A DNA stretch of 64,000 nucleotides from Tethya wilhelma (lineage: Eukaryota > Porifera > Demospongiae > Tethyida > Tethyidae), in NCBI GenBank assembly GCA_964030475.1, contig CAXIPT010000002.1:4625523-4689522 (forward strand), in the 5' to 3' direction. Made by a program: the position numbers and the translations under genes. This document shows, one piece after another, positions 1 to 10,576 of the stretch (the stretch's first letter is position 1; every line of letters begins with the position of its first letter). Below the pieces are notes generated by a model that was not told where the DNA came from, did no database searches, and worked only from the letters and a program-made list of their open reading frames with translations.

Positions 1-100
1 CTAGCACACATACACACAGCTTGGTTCTTCAGTACTAAATTTGAGTAAAAAAACATCAAATTTCTTTTACTCATACTTGCAATGTTCTATTTCACACACA

Positions 101-121
101 TTTCACACACACACACACACA

Positions 122-174
<53 letters not shown>
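101..174. repeat. (CA)n microsatellite
   Basis: A run of CA dinucleotides with one CCC interruption. Any reading frame here is a His-Thr artefact. Confidence 0.95.
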
Positions 175-177
<3 letters not shown>

Positions 178-317
178 ATTTGATTCAATAGCAAAAATGC
201 TTTACAGTTGTTTAAATTCCCCGATAGATATTCTATGAATATCTGTAGATTGTAACTGTTTTTGTTGTTGTTTTTATAGTAAAAGTTTACTAATTTACAC
301 CCTTATTATGTGTGCAG

Positions 318-389
318 TGCCTGAGAGTCCATTCCTGGGTCCTTGTCAGAGTCCCAAGTCATCAAAGTTCAAGACCCCACTGATGAGGA

Positions 390-448
<59 letters not shown>

Positions 449-605
449 ATCAAATGCAGTTTACAAACTTGCTAGCTCAACAAATATGTACATATATTGT
501 CATGTGATTGTTATGTGACTCCCTCCCTCCCACAGGCCTGGTGATCGTACAGCTGTGCTGAGTCGTCCAAAGAAGACTGGCAATTTCTTTGCAGCTCTCA
601 ATTGA
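318..605 (+). CDS. 3' end of an unrecognised gene (last two exons)
   Basis: Two exons, 318-390 and 536-605, join in phase across an AG|GTGAGA donor and a CCCACAG acceptor and end at TGA 603-605. The joined reading frame gives about 46 residues rich in Ser, Pro, Lys and Arg, ending KKTGNFFAALN. The intron between them (391-535) begins with a (GA)n microsatellite. No domain is recognisable in this basic, probably disordered tail. The double Phe after a Lys-rich stretch is loosely like a PCNA-interacting motif, but the conserved Gln and aliphatic positions are missing. The start and body of the gene lie upstream of the window. The splice join is convincing; the identity is unknown. Confidence 0.55.
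391..446. repeat. (GA)n microsatellite in intron
   Basis: GA repeats start directly at the splice donor of the exon ending at 390. Confidence 0.95.
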
Positions 606-826
606 ATGCTCACCACCATGCAGTATATATAACTCTATACATATACTAGCACATCAGTAGCTGAGTATTGTCTCTATACACAGTATTTACATGGACAGTA
701 GTTTTTTGAACATGTTTGGTTTTTTTGGTTTTCAAAAAAATAATTATTTTACCACAGCTATTAATTTCATATAATTAGAACTAATTACGTCATAATTTAC
801 GGAAATATATCTGGAAGTTATTAATC
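606..826. other. intergenic spacer, nothing recognised
   Basis: A short AT-rich spacer between the stop of the upstream gene and the ATG at 827. It would hold the promoter of the CARD-containing gene; no clear element is visible. Confidence 0.6.
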
Positions 827-3287
827 ATGGAGCTGGAGGAGAATATCGAGCAACAAGTGATCACTGCGTATTTTGCTACCATTGTGACCAGCACACAGTC
901 GTGTGTTGAGACCATTACCACCAAATGTCGAAGTAAAAACCTAATTGTACAAGAGGTTGTGGACAAGATCCTTTACGTCGAAGCAACCCCTGGGACAAAG
1001 ACAAGGATCCTCCTACGCGCTGTTCAAGACTGCATGAGCCATAACCACACCTGCTTTGAAGAATTTTTGGAGATTTTATTTCTCTGTCCAGAAACCATCA
1101 ATGCAACTCTGGATCTGACTGGACCATGGCCATTGACTGGTGAACAGGTGACGTGTGTCTACACTTCTTTCCCTCTGTTGGAGCTCCTCTGTATAGCTGA
1201 CATGATTCTCCTGGTGGTAGCCATCATCCTGCTCACTGCCTCTGTCCTCTGGTGTACAGCCAGCCACACCAAGGAGCTGGGCTACAAGGACGTAGCTGTA
1301 TTTGTCTTTCAAACTGGCCTCCCTTCACGATACTTCATACCAAACTTCAAGCATTCCAAATGTCCCAAATCTTGTTTTAGTTGCTGTTTTGGCTGTTGGT
1401 ATTTCATTTTCAGTTCCATCCCCTGGTTGCCATGGCGAGGGCCAAGGATTAGCACCGATCTTGACTTCCTGATGATGAGGCTGTTCAGGACTGATGGGGG
1501 ACTGGGCCACATCCTCAAAGAGATCCTTATCCTCAAGGAGGTCAAGAGTTTGAACGACAATGATTTACAAAAGTATGCCCTTCACAGGCAGGAACAAAAA
1601 CAAAGAATGTTTAGGACTAACGGTATACACATTACATATTGTGTACATACAATACCTTATACCGCCAATGCTTTGATTTGTTCAATCAGATCTCATCAAG
1701 CGGACGGATGTAGCAGATTTAAGGTGGACCTTTGTCAAACCGAATAAGCCAGGCAGTCAAGTCCCTATTGAAGAAGGCGTCTACCACCCAAATCACTATG
1801 GAGAATTGCCAACAATTACTCGCAAAGTTACCCCTGTGAGTTATAATAATATTTCAGTAATTCAGTACATGCAATGCCATGTTTGTTTATGTGTACAGCA
1901 GCCTTTTGGACAGAGACAAGGAACAGAACAAGAGGTATGTACACATTGGTTCACTATCAGTTTGTGTTTTCGTAGTTGTTTCTGCTTTAATAAAAATAAA
2001 TTCATTTGCAAATAAAAAAAAAAGTTCACTATCAGTATCAAAGTTACATGTACAAGTTCAGTATTCATCGTAAAACAAGAACCATATATAGCTATGTCAA
2101 TTAACACATGCTGTAACTATAGGTCACAGTGTTTCGGATACCAAATACTATTCGCGGAGCTGTACTAGGATTTTCCTCTTATACCAAGAAGAGAAATCTA
2201 GCTCTTGTTGTATCATTTGGTTCGCCATCAACTGGTTTTGCTTCGGCTCTGGCTAGAGTGTTCAGTTATGTAAGTTTATCACGTATCTTTGCAGATAAAT
2301 TAATATTGCTTAAACACGATGTTGTATGCTTGCTTGTGTACCAGGTTCTCTGTATTAATTTCAGTCCGTTCTTCTACAACCGTGATTCAGAAGACGACAA
2401 GTCAGAGAGGAAGAAAGATCTCGCAAAGAAAACTAATAACGTCACTGTATTGACGTACCCTGAGGATGTGCTGGTTAATGAATCATCAGTAAAAATGGTA
2501 CGTCCAGAAAACTATATAGTCCTGGCTGTATTATACAGTGTTACATAAAAAGAGCATTCAACTAGAATTCTAAAGACCTGGGTTTGAATCCCAGCTAGTT
2601 TCCATCATGTTACATCACTGATCTATACTTTTCTTTTCTAGTTCTTGGAGGAAGTTAAAGGCAAAGCTAAATCGGTTGAGATCAACTTCATTTTGTTGGC
2701 TCCTTTGAATAAGGCAATTCATGTGAACACTAGTAAGTTAGCAGATTTATAGCAGCTATCGATAGTAACCATACAGTAATATATACGATACAAACTTAAG
2801 TATTTCCAACCTATCTGTATGCAGTGACCTATCTCATTTATTTGCTGGACGATAAAGACATTCTTGCTGAAGATGCTGTTTTCCTGACCATGTACCCTCT
2901 AGCTATAGCAGGGAGAAAGCTTAGTCCGAGTGAAGACACACTCTGTCTACAAAAATGTTCACTACAACTAAAAGAGTTTCATTCATATTCTCCAGAAAAA
3001 TTGTAAGTTAATGTGTTATGATAATGCACCCAAGAAACCATTGCAACTTCCTGTTATGTGTGATTCCCTTGTATGATCACGTATACAGCTTTCCATACCC
3101 AGTGACTCACGAAGTTCAACTAGTCAAAGATGAGGAGCTCATTTGGCCAAAGTTTGACACAAAGGGTAATATTGGAGAGGATTATCATACACGAGAAACC
3201 GATGACCTTCCACTGTGGGTTGTAGATCCTAATACCAACTTCAAACTGAAGACTAGAATGAGTTTTAAGATGCACTCTAGAAATTAG
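827..3287 (+). CDS. CARD-like domain fused to LRRC8/pannexin-type E2-TM4 and a novel C-terminal domain
   Basis: Eight exons agree in phase: 827-1622, 1690-1835, 1899-1934 (tentative), 2123-2269, 2345-2497, 2642-2732, 2825-3002 and 3089-3287, about 581 residues. Residues 1-83 look like a CARD: a helical pattern with a conserved-type end (TKTRILLRAV...CFEEFLEIL). Identity to the neighbouring channel gene then starts abruptly at FLCP: a short extracellular piece with two Cys (FLC, VTC), one strong membrane helix at about residues 118-142, the cytosolic linker (DLDFLMMRLF...), and the C-terminal domain. TM1-TM3 are absent, so it cannot be a complete large-pore subunit. It could be a membrane-tethered death-fold adaptor or a dominant regulator of its paralogue (inference). 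The 36-nt exon 3 has no counterpart in the paralogue. Confidence 0.7.
2549..2602 (+). repeat. tRNA-derived SINE-like fragment
   Basis: Within an intron. The sequence has an AAGAGC D-arm remnant and a B-box-like GGTTTGAATCCC, followed by non-tRNA sequence. The same layout occurs on the minus strand near 17600-17676. The cloverleaf does not close, so this is not a functional tRNA. Confidence 0.4.
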
Positions 3288-3564
3288 GGAGATTGCTGTT
3301 TAGTATCATTAAAACTGATTATTAGTAGCCTGCTTGTGCACAAAAAGTTGAAACTACAAATGATTGTGTTGGTTTGCTTATAGTAAAAACCTTATTTTTC
3401 GATCTGCCTACGTTATATAAACTTTATGAGTTACTGTAACAGTTAGTAATTTAGTTTAATATACAGTTTATGTTGTTTAATATCTAGCTACATATAATAA
3501 GACTTGTAAAGCATGTTCTATTAAAATTTTACAGTATTCTTGTCCAATACTTACAACAATCAAC

Positions 3565-4206
3565 CTACTGCCATGTGCTCGGCATGTGGCATTCTGGATA
3601 AGATTCAGAAGGATCTGTGGGCATTTCCATGATCCTGTGAGGTCCTTCACGTAAGGGAATATCTCTTTTGTTTTCGTTTGGCGAGTGTTCTGCCGGGCAT
3701 TTATCCTTGTGCTTTAGATTCTCTCCTTCGGCACACTCTTCACAGAATTGATGTTGATCACGAAACTCCTTGTTATCGTAAGGTGACTTACCATCTTCTG
3801 GCATTGTGCATTCAAATATACATCCGTCATAAAGGGGGACATCTTTCTTATCACATTTTCTACCTTGACACTATATGAGACGAGGTGTACATGCATGTGT
3901 ATCATAGCACAAATATATGCAGTATTGGAAGCAATACATAATATCAGTCTATGACTGTGCCCATTCATTTTGCTGAAGTAAAATTAATACCAATAATCTG
4001 TATATAATAATAGACATTGGATAATGCATTCTCACGTTTCCAATCTTGTGAACTGGTTTTTCTTTCTGAGGTTTTGTAGATTTGGAGTGGTCATGATCAG
4101 GTGGCTTGTTCTTGACAACTTCATTCTCCCCAGTCTCCTTCTCTGAGTCATTCCTCTGTAGTTGGTGAGCCATCATTGAAAGATATTGCCATTCACTGAC
4201 AATCAA
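3565..4206 (-). CDS. small Cys-rich protein, copy 1
   Basis: Two exons read on the minus strand: 4206-4036 and 3870-3565 (donor GTGAGA, acceptor TATAG), 158 residues. The first exon is hydrophilic and charged (MIVSEWQYLSMMA start, then a Lys/Glu/Pro-rich stretch) with no signal peptide. The second carries about eight Cys in CxxxxC and CxxC spacings (e.g. HQFCEECAEGE) and ends with a basic Pro-containing tail. Cysteine spacing suggests a small metal-binding or disulphide module, but I do not recognise the family. It is convergent with the CARD gene and has a close paralogue at 8602-9128. Confidence 0.7.
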
Positions 4207-4540
4207 GTCTCAGTTTTTGAGGATATGAGGTAAAAACAAGCTAGTTCTTAGAGAAAAGAGTTCATTTTCTTCAGGAGTGAGTAAAAATGGAATAATTGTT
4301 GGTTTTACTAGCGTCCGTGAGTGAGCTGATCACGTGAATTCTTATGAGTGCCTAGAATGGATGTGATTGGTCAGTCATGATGTCTGGGTACATGGGAGGG
4401 TGGGCTCCCTCTGGCCGCAGCTAGTGGCTCATTCCAATACTGTGAGTACTACTGACCAGTGTATGAATAATCATCAGCTCAAACAATGTCATTAGGAGAG
4501 CACATGTGTCACTGTGTGTACATGTTACAGTACACATGTG
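4207..4540. promoter_or_regulatory. duplicated upstream region of the Cys-rich gene (copy 1)
   Basis: About 330 bp directly upstream of the ATG at 4206 is almost identical to 9129-9440, upstream of the paralogous gene. It includes ATTGG (inverted CCAAT) in GTGATTGGTCAGTCATGA. Conservation of noncoding sequence as good as that of the exons is consistent with a recent duplication or a maintained promoter. Confidence 0.5.
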
Positions 4541-4854
4541 AACACAAGTGGCTATCATAAGAACAACACTACATGTGTTGCATGCTGGTCATGAATATTC
4601 ATGAGTATCTCCATGGCAACCACTGACCAATGCACATCCTGTGGTTAGTAGTGTGAAGAAATGACAATTTCTGTAGCACCCGCATAACTCATTGCTGCAT
4701 ATGTGAACTTATACTGAGTCTAAGATGCAGCAGGTCAAACAACAAGCCTTCCCCACTAGTTATTGTTAATCTCTAACCTGTCACTTGACTTAGCTGCTGG
4801 TTCAGTGACTTCCTGTTCTCTTCCATGTCGTTTCTCATTGCATGCATGCAGGGC

Positions 4855-4944
4855 AAGGTGGGCGCGGCGCCGGCGGCTGGGCCGCGCGCACGTGCATACA
4901 ATAATTACGCGCATGCGCACTAGAAAGTACATCAATTTACCATC
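4855..4944. promoter_or_regulatory. GC-rich proximal promoter with NRF-1-type palindrome
   Basis: A local GC island (4859-4895) is followed by CGCGCATGCGCA at 4908-4919, the consensus of the NRF-1 bZIP factor, 25 bp before the ATG of the LRRC8-like gene. This stretch lies between divergent genes (4206 minus, 4945 plus) and is unusual in otherwise AT-rich DNA. The role is inferred from the motif. Confidence 0.45.
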
Positions 4945-7900
4945 ATGTCGAACAACACACCTAGCCCCAAAGGTCTGGAAGGAAAAGCTAGCAATGGAGA
5001 AGGGGAAGATGACTCTCAGAATGTCCAACCAAGAGAATTCTTCTGGGACTCCATTACTCTGTACGTGGTGTTCGCCATAGTAGCTCTCTCCTCCATTGAT
5101 CTAGTCTCGTCCCCAGACTCCACCCATTCTCCAAGGAGAAAGAGAGTCTGGTACGGTACGTCCAATTTCTTGGTTCTGCTGAGTCAGCATCAGACAGATA
5201 TATCATGTGACCGTGCATGGCTTTGTACTACGCGCATCACGTGGTAGTCCCTGAGTGTATTTTCAGTATTTGTCATGAAAAGTTAGAAGATCTGCATATT
5301 TAGCTGCCATCTCATAGTCCTTTTGTTCGTGACAAATGCCACTAGTATGTCTGAGCTACACAATTATGGCACGGACAATCCAGAGAACTTGAAAACTATA
5401 CAAGACGACCTTGAATCGGATATCAGTGCTGGCACTAAGCTGCAGAAGGAAATTCACCACAAGCGTGAAGTTAGTAAGCAAAAATCTTTGAATAAAACTG
5501 GACTAAAGTCTTGCTAGACACTGTATGACAATCACGCGCACTTCTATTGAACATCATGTGACACCTTGAATTCTGCAATCTGATTGGCTTGCACGTTTTC
5601 ATGAATGCTGACTCAGCAAGAACCAAGAATTTGGACGTAGCGTACCAGACCCCTTTTTCCTCGCGCTTGTGCGAGGGTGGGGTCTGGGCACGAGACTACC
5701 ATTGATCTGGTCATAGAGTTCATCAGACAGCCAGAAGTCAGGTGCTTCTCAAGAAACAGCCAAGATCAACTGGCAGACTATCAAGATTACGTCAATGAGT
5801 TTTGCTATGGTACCAGCGCTCTCTCAAACATCAATATCTTTAGAATATGCTCCTATATTCTTGGCTTCGCAATTGCTGCTCTCCACTATCTCTGGTTAAA
5901 TCATTTCGGAGGTAAATTTGCCTTCTTCTTCAAACTGGTGTCAGACATCAATCGTCATCGAAGTGAGGAGACTGGAGACTATCCAAAGAACAACCAGATC
6001 ATAGCCGATCAGCTCGAAGAAAGCTTCACAACTTACCAACGAAATTCCATCTTCTGGCTGTATTTGATCAAAGTGTTCCTGCAATTATTACTCTCTATTG
6101 CTGGGGTGATAGGAATAGGTTACTATTTCACTCAGCTTCGATTTGACACAAGTTTTCTCTGTCCACAAACAATTGATGCAACTCTGAATCTGACTGGACC
6201 GTGGCCATTGACTGGTGAACAGGTGACGTGTGTCTACACTTCTTTCCCTCTGTTGGAGCTCCTCTGTATAGCTGACATGATTCTCCTGGTGGTAGCCATC
6301 ATCCTGCTCACTGCCTCTGTCCTCTGGTGTACAGCCAGCCACACCAAGGAGCTGGGCTACAAGGATGTAGCTGTATTTGTCTTTCAAACTGGCCTCCCTT
6401 CACGATACTTTATACCGAACTTCAAGCTTTCCGAACGTCCCAAATCTTGTTTTAGTTGCTGTTTTGGCTGCTGGTATTTCATTTTCAGTTCCATCCCCTG
6501 GTTGCCATGGCGAGGACCGAGGATTAGTACCGATCTTGACTTCCTGATGATGAGGCTGTTCAGAACTGACGGGGGACTGGGCCACATCCTCAAGGAGATC
6601 CTTATCCTCAAGGAGGTCAAGAGTTTGAATGATAACGACTTGCAGCTCTACTCTCTTCATAGACGTGAGCAAACCGAAGCATTTTTAACCACAGAAGGTA
6701 TACACTTGCTTTATATTTGATTTTAATAATACTAAGGTCTTTTTTCATTCTTTGATTTTTTCGGCAGACCTCATAAAAAGAAGTGATATAGCTGATTTAA
6801 TGTGGCTCTTTGATAAGAAGTTCTTCCCTAACATTCCAGACGACTGCGGTGTCTACAACAAAGCTATTTATGGAAAATTACAAGAAGCCACAGTCTCACT
6901 ACAAACAGTATGATACTAACCACCTCATTGCGCAAATAGACAAAGTATAAATTTTGCTATACATTCTCTAGACACCGGTGTTTCGTATGCCTTATACTGT
7001 TCGAGGAGCTGTACTAGGTTTCTCTGCTTATGCCCAAACAAGAAACCTAGCTCTAGTCCTGTCATTTGGTTCACCTTCGACTGGCTTTGCCACAGCTCTT
7101 GGTAGAGTGTTCAGTAATGTAAGTGAATGCACTCCATCAATACATGCACACTTGCTATTATGGTATTATGTGGGCAATTATATCTGTGTGTAGGTAATCT
7201 CTGTCAACTTTAGCCCGTATTTTTACAAAGACAAAGCAGAAATGAGTGAAAAAGTGACCGACGACGTAACAGTTTTGACTCTCCCTGATGATATTTTGGT
7301 GACTGAAGCATCAGTGAAACAGGTATGTGGGTGTAATGTACACCGTGTATATGTGTGTATTATTACACTGTGTTTTGTGTGAATTGTTTTGGCAGTTTCT
7401 GGAGAGATTGAACTACCTTCGTGCTGATATCACAATCGACTTCATTCTCATGTCTCCCATGACTAAGCCAATTCATGCGAATGCTAGTGAGTCTGACACT
7501 GTGATTTGTATGTGTGGCAGTCACAGATAGAAATTCCGTTTTGATTAACATTAATTAAATGGTTATTAATACTTAATGGTTAATTAATTTAACTTGAAAT
7601 TTTGCTGATATGTTATGGAATAGTATAGCTACTACCTGTTCTGTTTCTACCTGTGACGGTCACATGTAGTATAGAACAATCATACCATGTATTGCTAAGA
7701 AAAGAATGATATTAAACTCTCAGCATTTTCCATACACAGTGATGCTACTCATCTATCTACTTGATGACCAGGAGTGGTTGTCAGAAGACACTTCTCTTCT
7801 GACCATGTACCCTCAAGCTATAGCAGGCAGGAAGCTCATTCCCAGTGAGGAAGACACTGCCTCGTTCTGCCAACGAGATTTCATCCTCAAAAAAGAGTTT

Positions 7901-8369
7901 TACCAATGTTCTCCAGACAAGTTGTAAGTGATTGTAAAAAAATTATACAATATACTATCACGACCACCCCCTAGTTCTCAAGACTAGGCATCTGAGTGGC
8001 TCGGCCTTTTGCTAATAATTTTATCCGATACTTGCCTGAGCAGGCATTGGGAGGGTTCCTTTAGGTTTGGGATTGCTTGTCAAGATAAGACCATCATTAT
8101 CTTGTGAATTTTCTTGCATGTATGGCACCATAATTTTCACAATCTTTGTGCATACATACATGCACTGATACAGCTTCAACCCTGTGGGTTATCCAGTTCA
8201 AATGGTGGAGAAGAAGCTAATGGTTTGGCCGAAGTTTGATACAGAGGATAATGCCGGAGGGCATAAATTGCCGCGAGGAACAGATGACCTTCCAGTGTGG
8301 GTCGTGAATGACAGCACCGACTTCAAACTGGAGACTAGAATGAGTTTTAAGATGTACACAAAGAAATAG
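4945..8369 (+). CDS. LRRC8/pannexin-like four-TM channel with a novel C-terminal domain
   Basis: Exons: 4945-5101 plus 5708-6697 (one exon split by a 597-bp element), 6768-6907, 6972-7118, 7194-7322, 7396-7486, 7740-7923 and 8174-8369. With the element set aside the phases agree throughout and predict 677 residues. Four membrane helices are visible: TM1 after an FFWDS motif (LRRC8 proteins have WWDV there), TM2 (INIFRICSYILGF), TM3 (LIKVFLQLLLS...GYYF) and TM4 (ELLCIADMILLVV). Each extracellular loop has two Cys: RCFSRN and EFCYG in E1, SFLCP and VTCVY in E2. A cytosolic DLDFLMMRLF...KEVKSLNDNDLQ segment resembles the helical linker of pannexins and LRRC8. Instead of LRRs the C-terminus (about residues 430-677) is a domain I do not recognise. 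Likely a plasma-membrane oligomeric large-pore channel (inference from family). Confidence 0.75.
5093..5707. mobile_element. 597-bp MULE-type MITE in coding exon (9-bp TSD)
   Basis: Element 5102-5698 has inverted ends TAGTCTCGTCCCCAGAC / GTCTGGGCACGAGACTA and is flanked by the 9-bp direct repeat CCATTGATC at 5093-5101 and 5699-5707. It lies just after TM1 of the LRRC8-like gene. A 9-bp duplication plus TAGTC ends fits Mutator-like elements, and a second such element sits at 32229-32876. A short internal frame (5323-5517, start of MFVTNATSMSELHN) has no recognisable product. The element interrupts the channel frame unless it is spliced out or absent from other alleles. Confidence 0.7.
7975..8110. 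repeat. diverged copy of the TGCCTGAGCAGGCA repeat
   Basis: Within the last intron of the channel gene. CTTGCCTGAGCAGGCATTGGG and its surroundings (gtggctcggccttttgct) match the repeated units at 19325-19690. Confidence 0.4.
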
Positions 8370-8601
8370 TGCCCGTGCTATGCCAATTATAGGACTGTCA
8401 GACTATAAGCAGTTGGTCTAGTTTTTCTAATTATCAGAATTAAATTTCAATATAATGTAGTCTGAACATTAGTATTTTCTGTTTTGTTTACATATTAATC
8501 CATTTATGTTTTTCTATATACAAATTTAAAAGTAGACAGTTATTAACAATTATTGTCACTAATGACAAAAGAAAACTTGATCATTGAAGTAACTCACGCC
8601 A

Positions 8602-9128
8602 CTAATCTGGCATGCGGCATTCTGGATATGATTCTCCTCTAAGCTCCATTATTTTATGAGGCCCTTCCCTTAGGGCGGGGTCCTTGATTTTCTCCTTGGG
8701 AACATGAGGGGCTGGACATTTTTTCCCGTACTCTTCAACTTGAGCTTTTGCACACTTTTCACAAAACTGGTGACTGTTGCGAAAGCTCTGACTGTCATAC
8801 ACCTCTTTATGCTTTGTGCAGCGATACCAGCATCCATCAAACAGTGGCACATCACCATTTTGTTTGCACTTTGTACCTTGACACTGAAATATTGAACAAA
8901 TAATTACAAAACAATTTAAAATCAATAATTATTATATTATTTTTTTAGTTTTACTTTTCCAATTTTGTGAACTGGTTTTTCTTTCTGAGGTTTTGTAGGT
9001 TTGGAGTCAGAGTGATCAGGTGGCTTGTTCTTGACAACTTCATTCTCCCCGGTCTCCTTCTCAGAGCCATTCCCTGTCTGGAGTTGTTGAGCCATCATTG
9101 AAAGATATTGCCATTCACTGACAATCAA
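8602..9128 (-). CDS. small Cys-rich protein, copy 2
   Basis: Two exons on the minus strand, 9128-8955 (donor GTAAAA) and 8883-8602 (acceptor TTTCAG), 151 residues. The N-terminal exon is nearly identical to copy 1 (MIVSEWQYLSMMA start, VHKIG end). The Cys-rich exon is more diverged but keeps every Cys of copy 1 (CQGTKC, FCEKCAK, PECRMP). No signal peptide or membrane helix is visible. As in copy 1, it is convergent with a channel-like gene, so the pair was duplicated as a unit. Function unknown. Confidence 0.7.
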
Positions 9129-9440
9129 GTCTCAGTTTTTGAGGATATGAGGTAAAAACAAGCTAGTTCTCAGAGCAAAGAGTTCATTTTCTTCAGGAGT
9201 GAGTAAAAATGGAATAATTGTTGGTTTTACTAGCGTCCGTGAGTGAGTTGATCACGTGAATTCTTATGAGTGACTAGAATGGATGTGATTGGTCAGTCAT
9301 GATGTCTGGGTACATGGGAGGGTGGGCTCCCTCTGGCCGCAGCTAGTGGCTCATTCCAATACTGTGAGTACTACTGACCAGTGTATGAATAATCATCAGC
9401 TCAAACAATGTCATTAGGAGAGCACATGTGTGACCAGGCT
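9129..9440. promoter_or_regulatory. duplicated upstream region of the Cys-rich gene (copy 2)
   Basis: Near-identical to 4207-4540, including the inverted CCAAT box and the block ctggccgcagctagtggctc. Similarity ends around 9435, which marks the right edge of the duplicated unit. Confidence 0.5.
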
Positions 9441-10046
9441 GTGTACATGTAAATGTTCTGCCATTACAATAACATGAACAAGGTCGTGAATATTCATCAG
9501 TTTGACTGGTCATGGCCAATCAACACCTCTTCAAACAAGACCACTAAACCCGCCATAACAACCACTAATTCTCCCTAGCAACCACATTAAGCAGCAATGT
9601 AAGCATTTTCCCAAATTCAATGTGAAATTTTGTATGTTGCATGTCCTTTTGTTGGCTGAATGGGTGCCAATTGTATCTACTATTGAGTATATAGTGGTGT
9701 GTGAATGGAATGGTACTGCTAACCTCAATCTCACAATTGCAGTGGGTCACCTTCAGTTGCCATGGTAACTTGTACTCTCATTGATCTTTGCCACAGAACC
9801 TCAGCAGCTGCAGTTTTAATGATGCAAGCATTGTCTCAATTAGCTAGTTACTTACACATTGCAATTTTCTTACATATTGCTGTTTTCAGCATCTTCTGCT
9901 TGCTCTCTTCTGAGCTGAGCTCCCAGTGCAGCAATCTTTGTGTTGTGTGTGTGCCCACATGGCATAAGGTAAAGGGTCGCTATATTCGCGCATGCATAAG
10001 TGATGCGATTGACCTCTGACCTTTGTTTTGAGTGCCGTATCACAGA
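9441..10046. other. intergenic region upstream of the UBX-LRR gene
   Basis: No coding sequence is evident. It contains CGCGCATGCATAAGTG around 9988, a partial NRF-1-like half-palindrome close to the ATG at 10047. Confidence 0.5.
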
Positions 10047-10529
10047 ATGGCGAGTGGAGACGCTCTCCTAGCGCAGCTGCTGGGCATGGGCTTCGACCTA
10101 GAGCAGATCCAAGAGTGCCAGAGAGTACTGGGCGCCTCCTCGCCCAATTTCAGTCTACAAGAAGCAACTGAATGGTTTGTGTGATGTGACTTCTGTATCA
10201 TGTGTATGATGTCATAGTAGATTTAAATAGACCACGTCCACATCTTCAACCCAGGTTGCTACGTCAGCAGCAGGCTCCTCCCACTAACCAGCTGACGTCG
10301 TCTCAATCGACCAATCAGACGTCAGGAAAGCTCGTATTGACCACACCCCTTGGAATAAGCAATAATCCATTGTCTGCTGCCGAAACCACACCCACTTCTT
10401 TTGAGTCACATGACTTCAAACAAGCTACCTCATCGTCGAAAGATCTCACATCTCCAACAGCCTCATCGCCATGGCAACAGGAACCACTGAAGAGCAGGTA
10501 TAATATTATGGTGGCAAAATGAGTAGCTG

Positions 10530-10576
<47 letters not shown>

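Noticed and set aside
41..238. His/Thr-rich ORF
   Set aside because: It is a (CA)n microsatellite translation without any coding signal.
536..605. PCNA-interacting (PIP) box at the C-terminus of the first gene
   Set aside because: Double Phe is present, but the Gln and aliphatic positions are not.
2642..3287. UPA or FIIND-like identity for the C-terminal domain of the channel paralogues
   Set aside because: I saw only loose strand-pattern similarity and no diagnostic motif.
4763..5080. Alternative start upstream of the channel gene
   Set aside because: This frame crosses the GC-rich promoter and is out of frame with TM1; the ATG at 4945 gives the LRRC8-like WDS motif and correct phases.
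5323..5517. Small ORF inside the MULE-type MITE
   Set aside because: Short, no recognisable domain, and not continued by splice sites.
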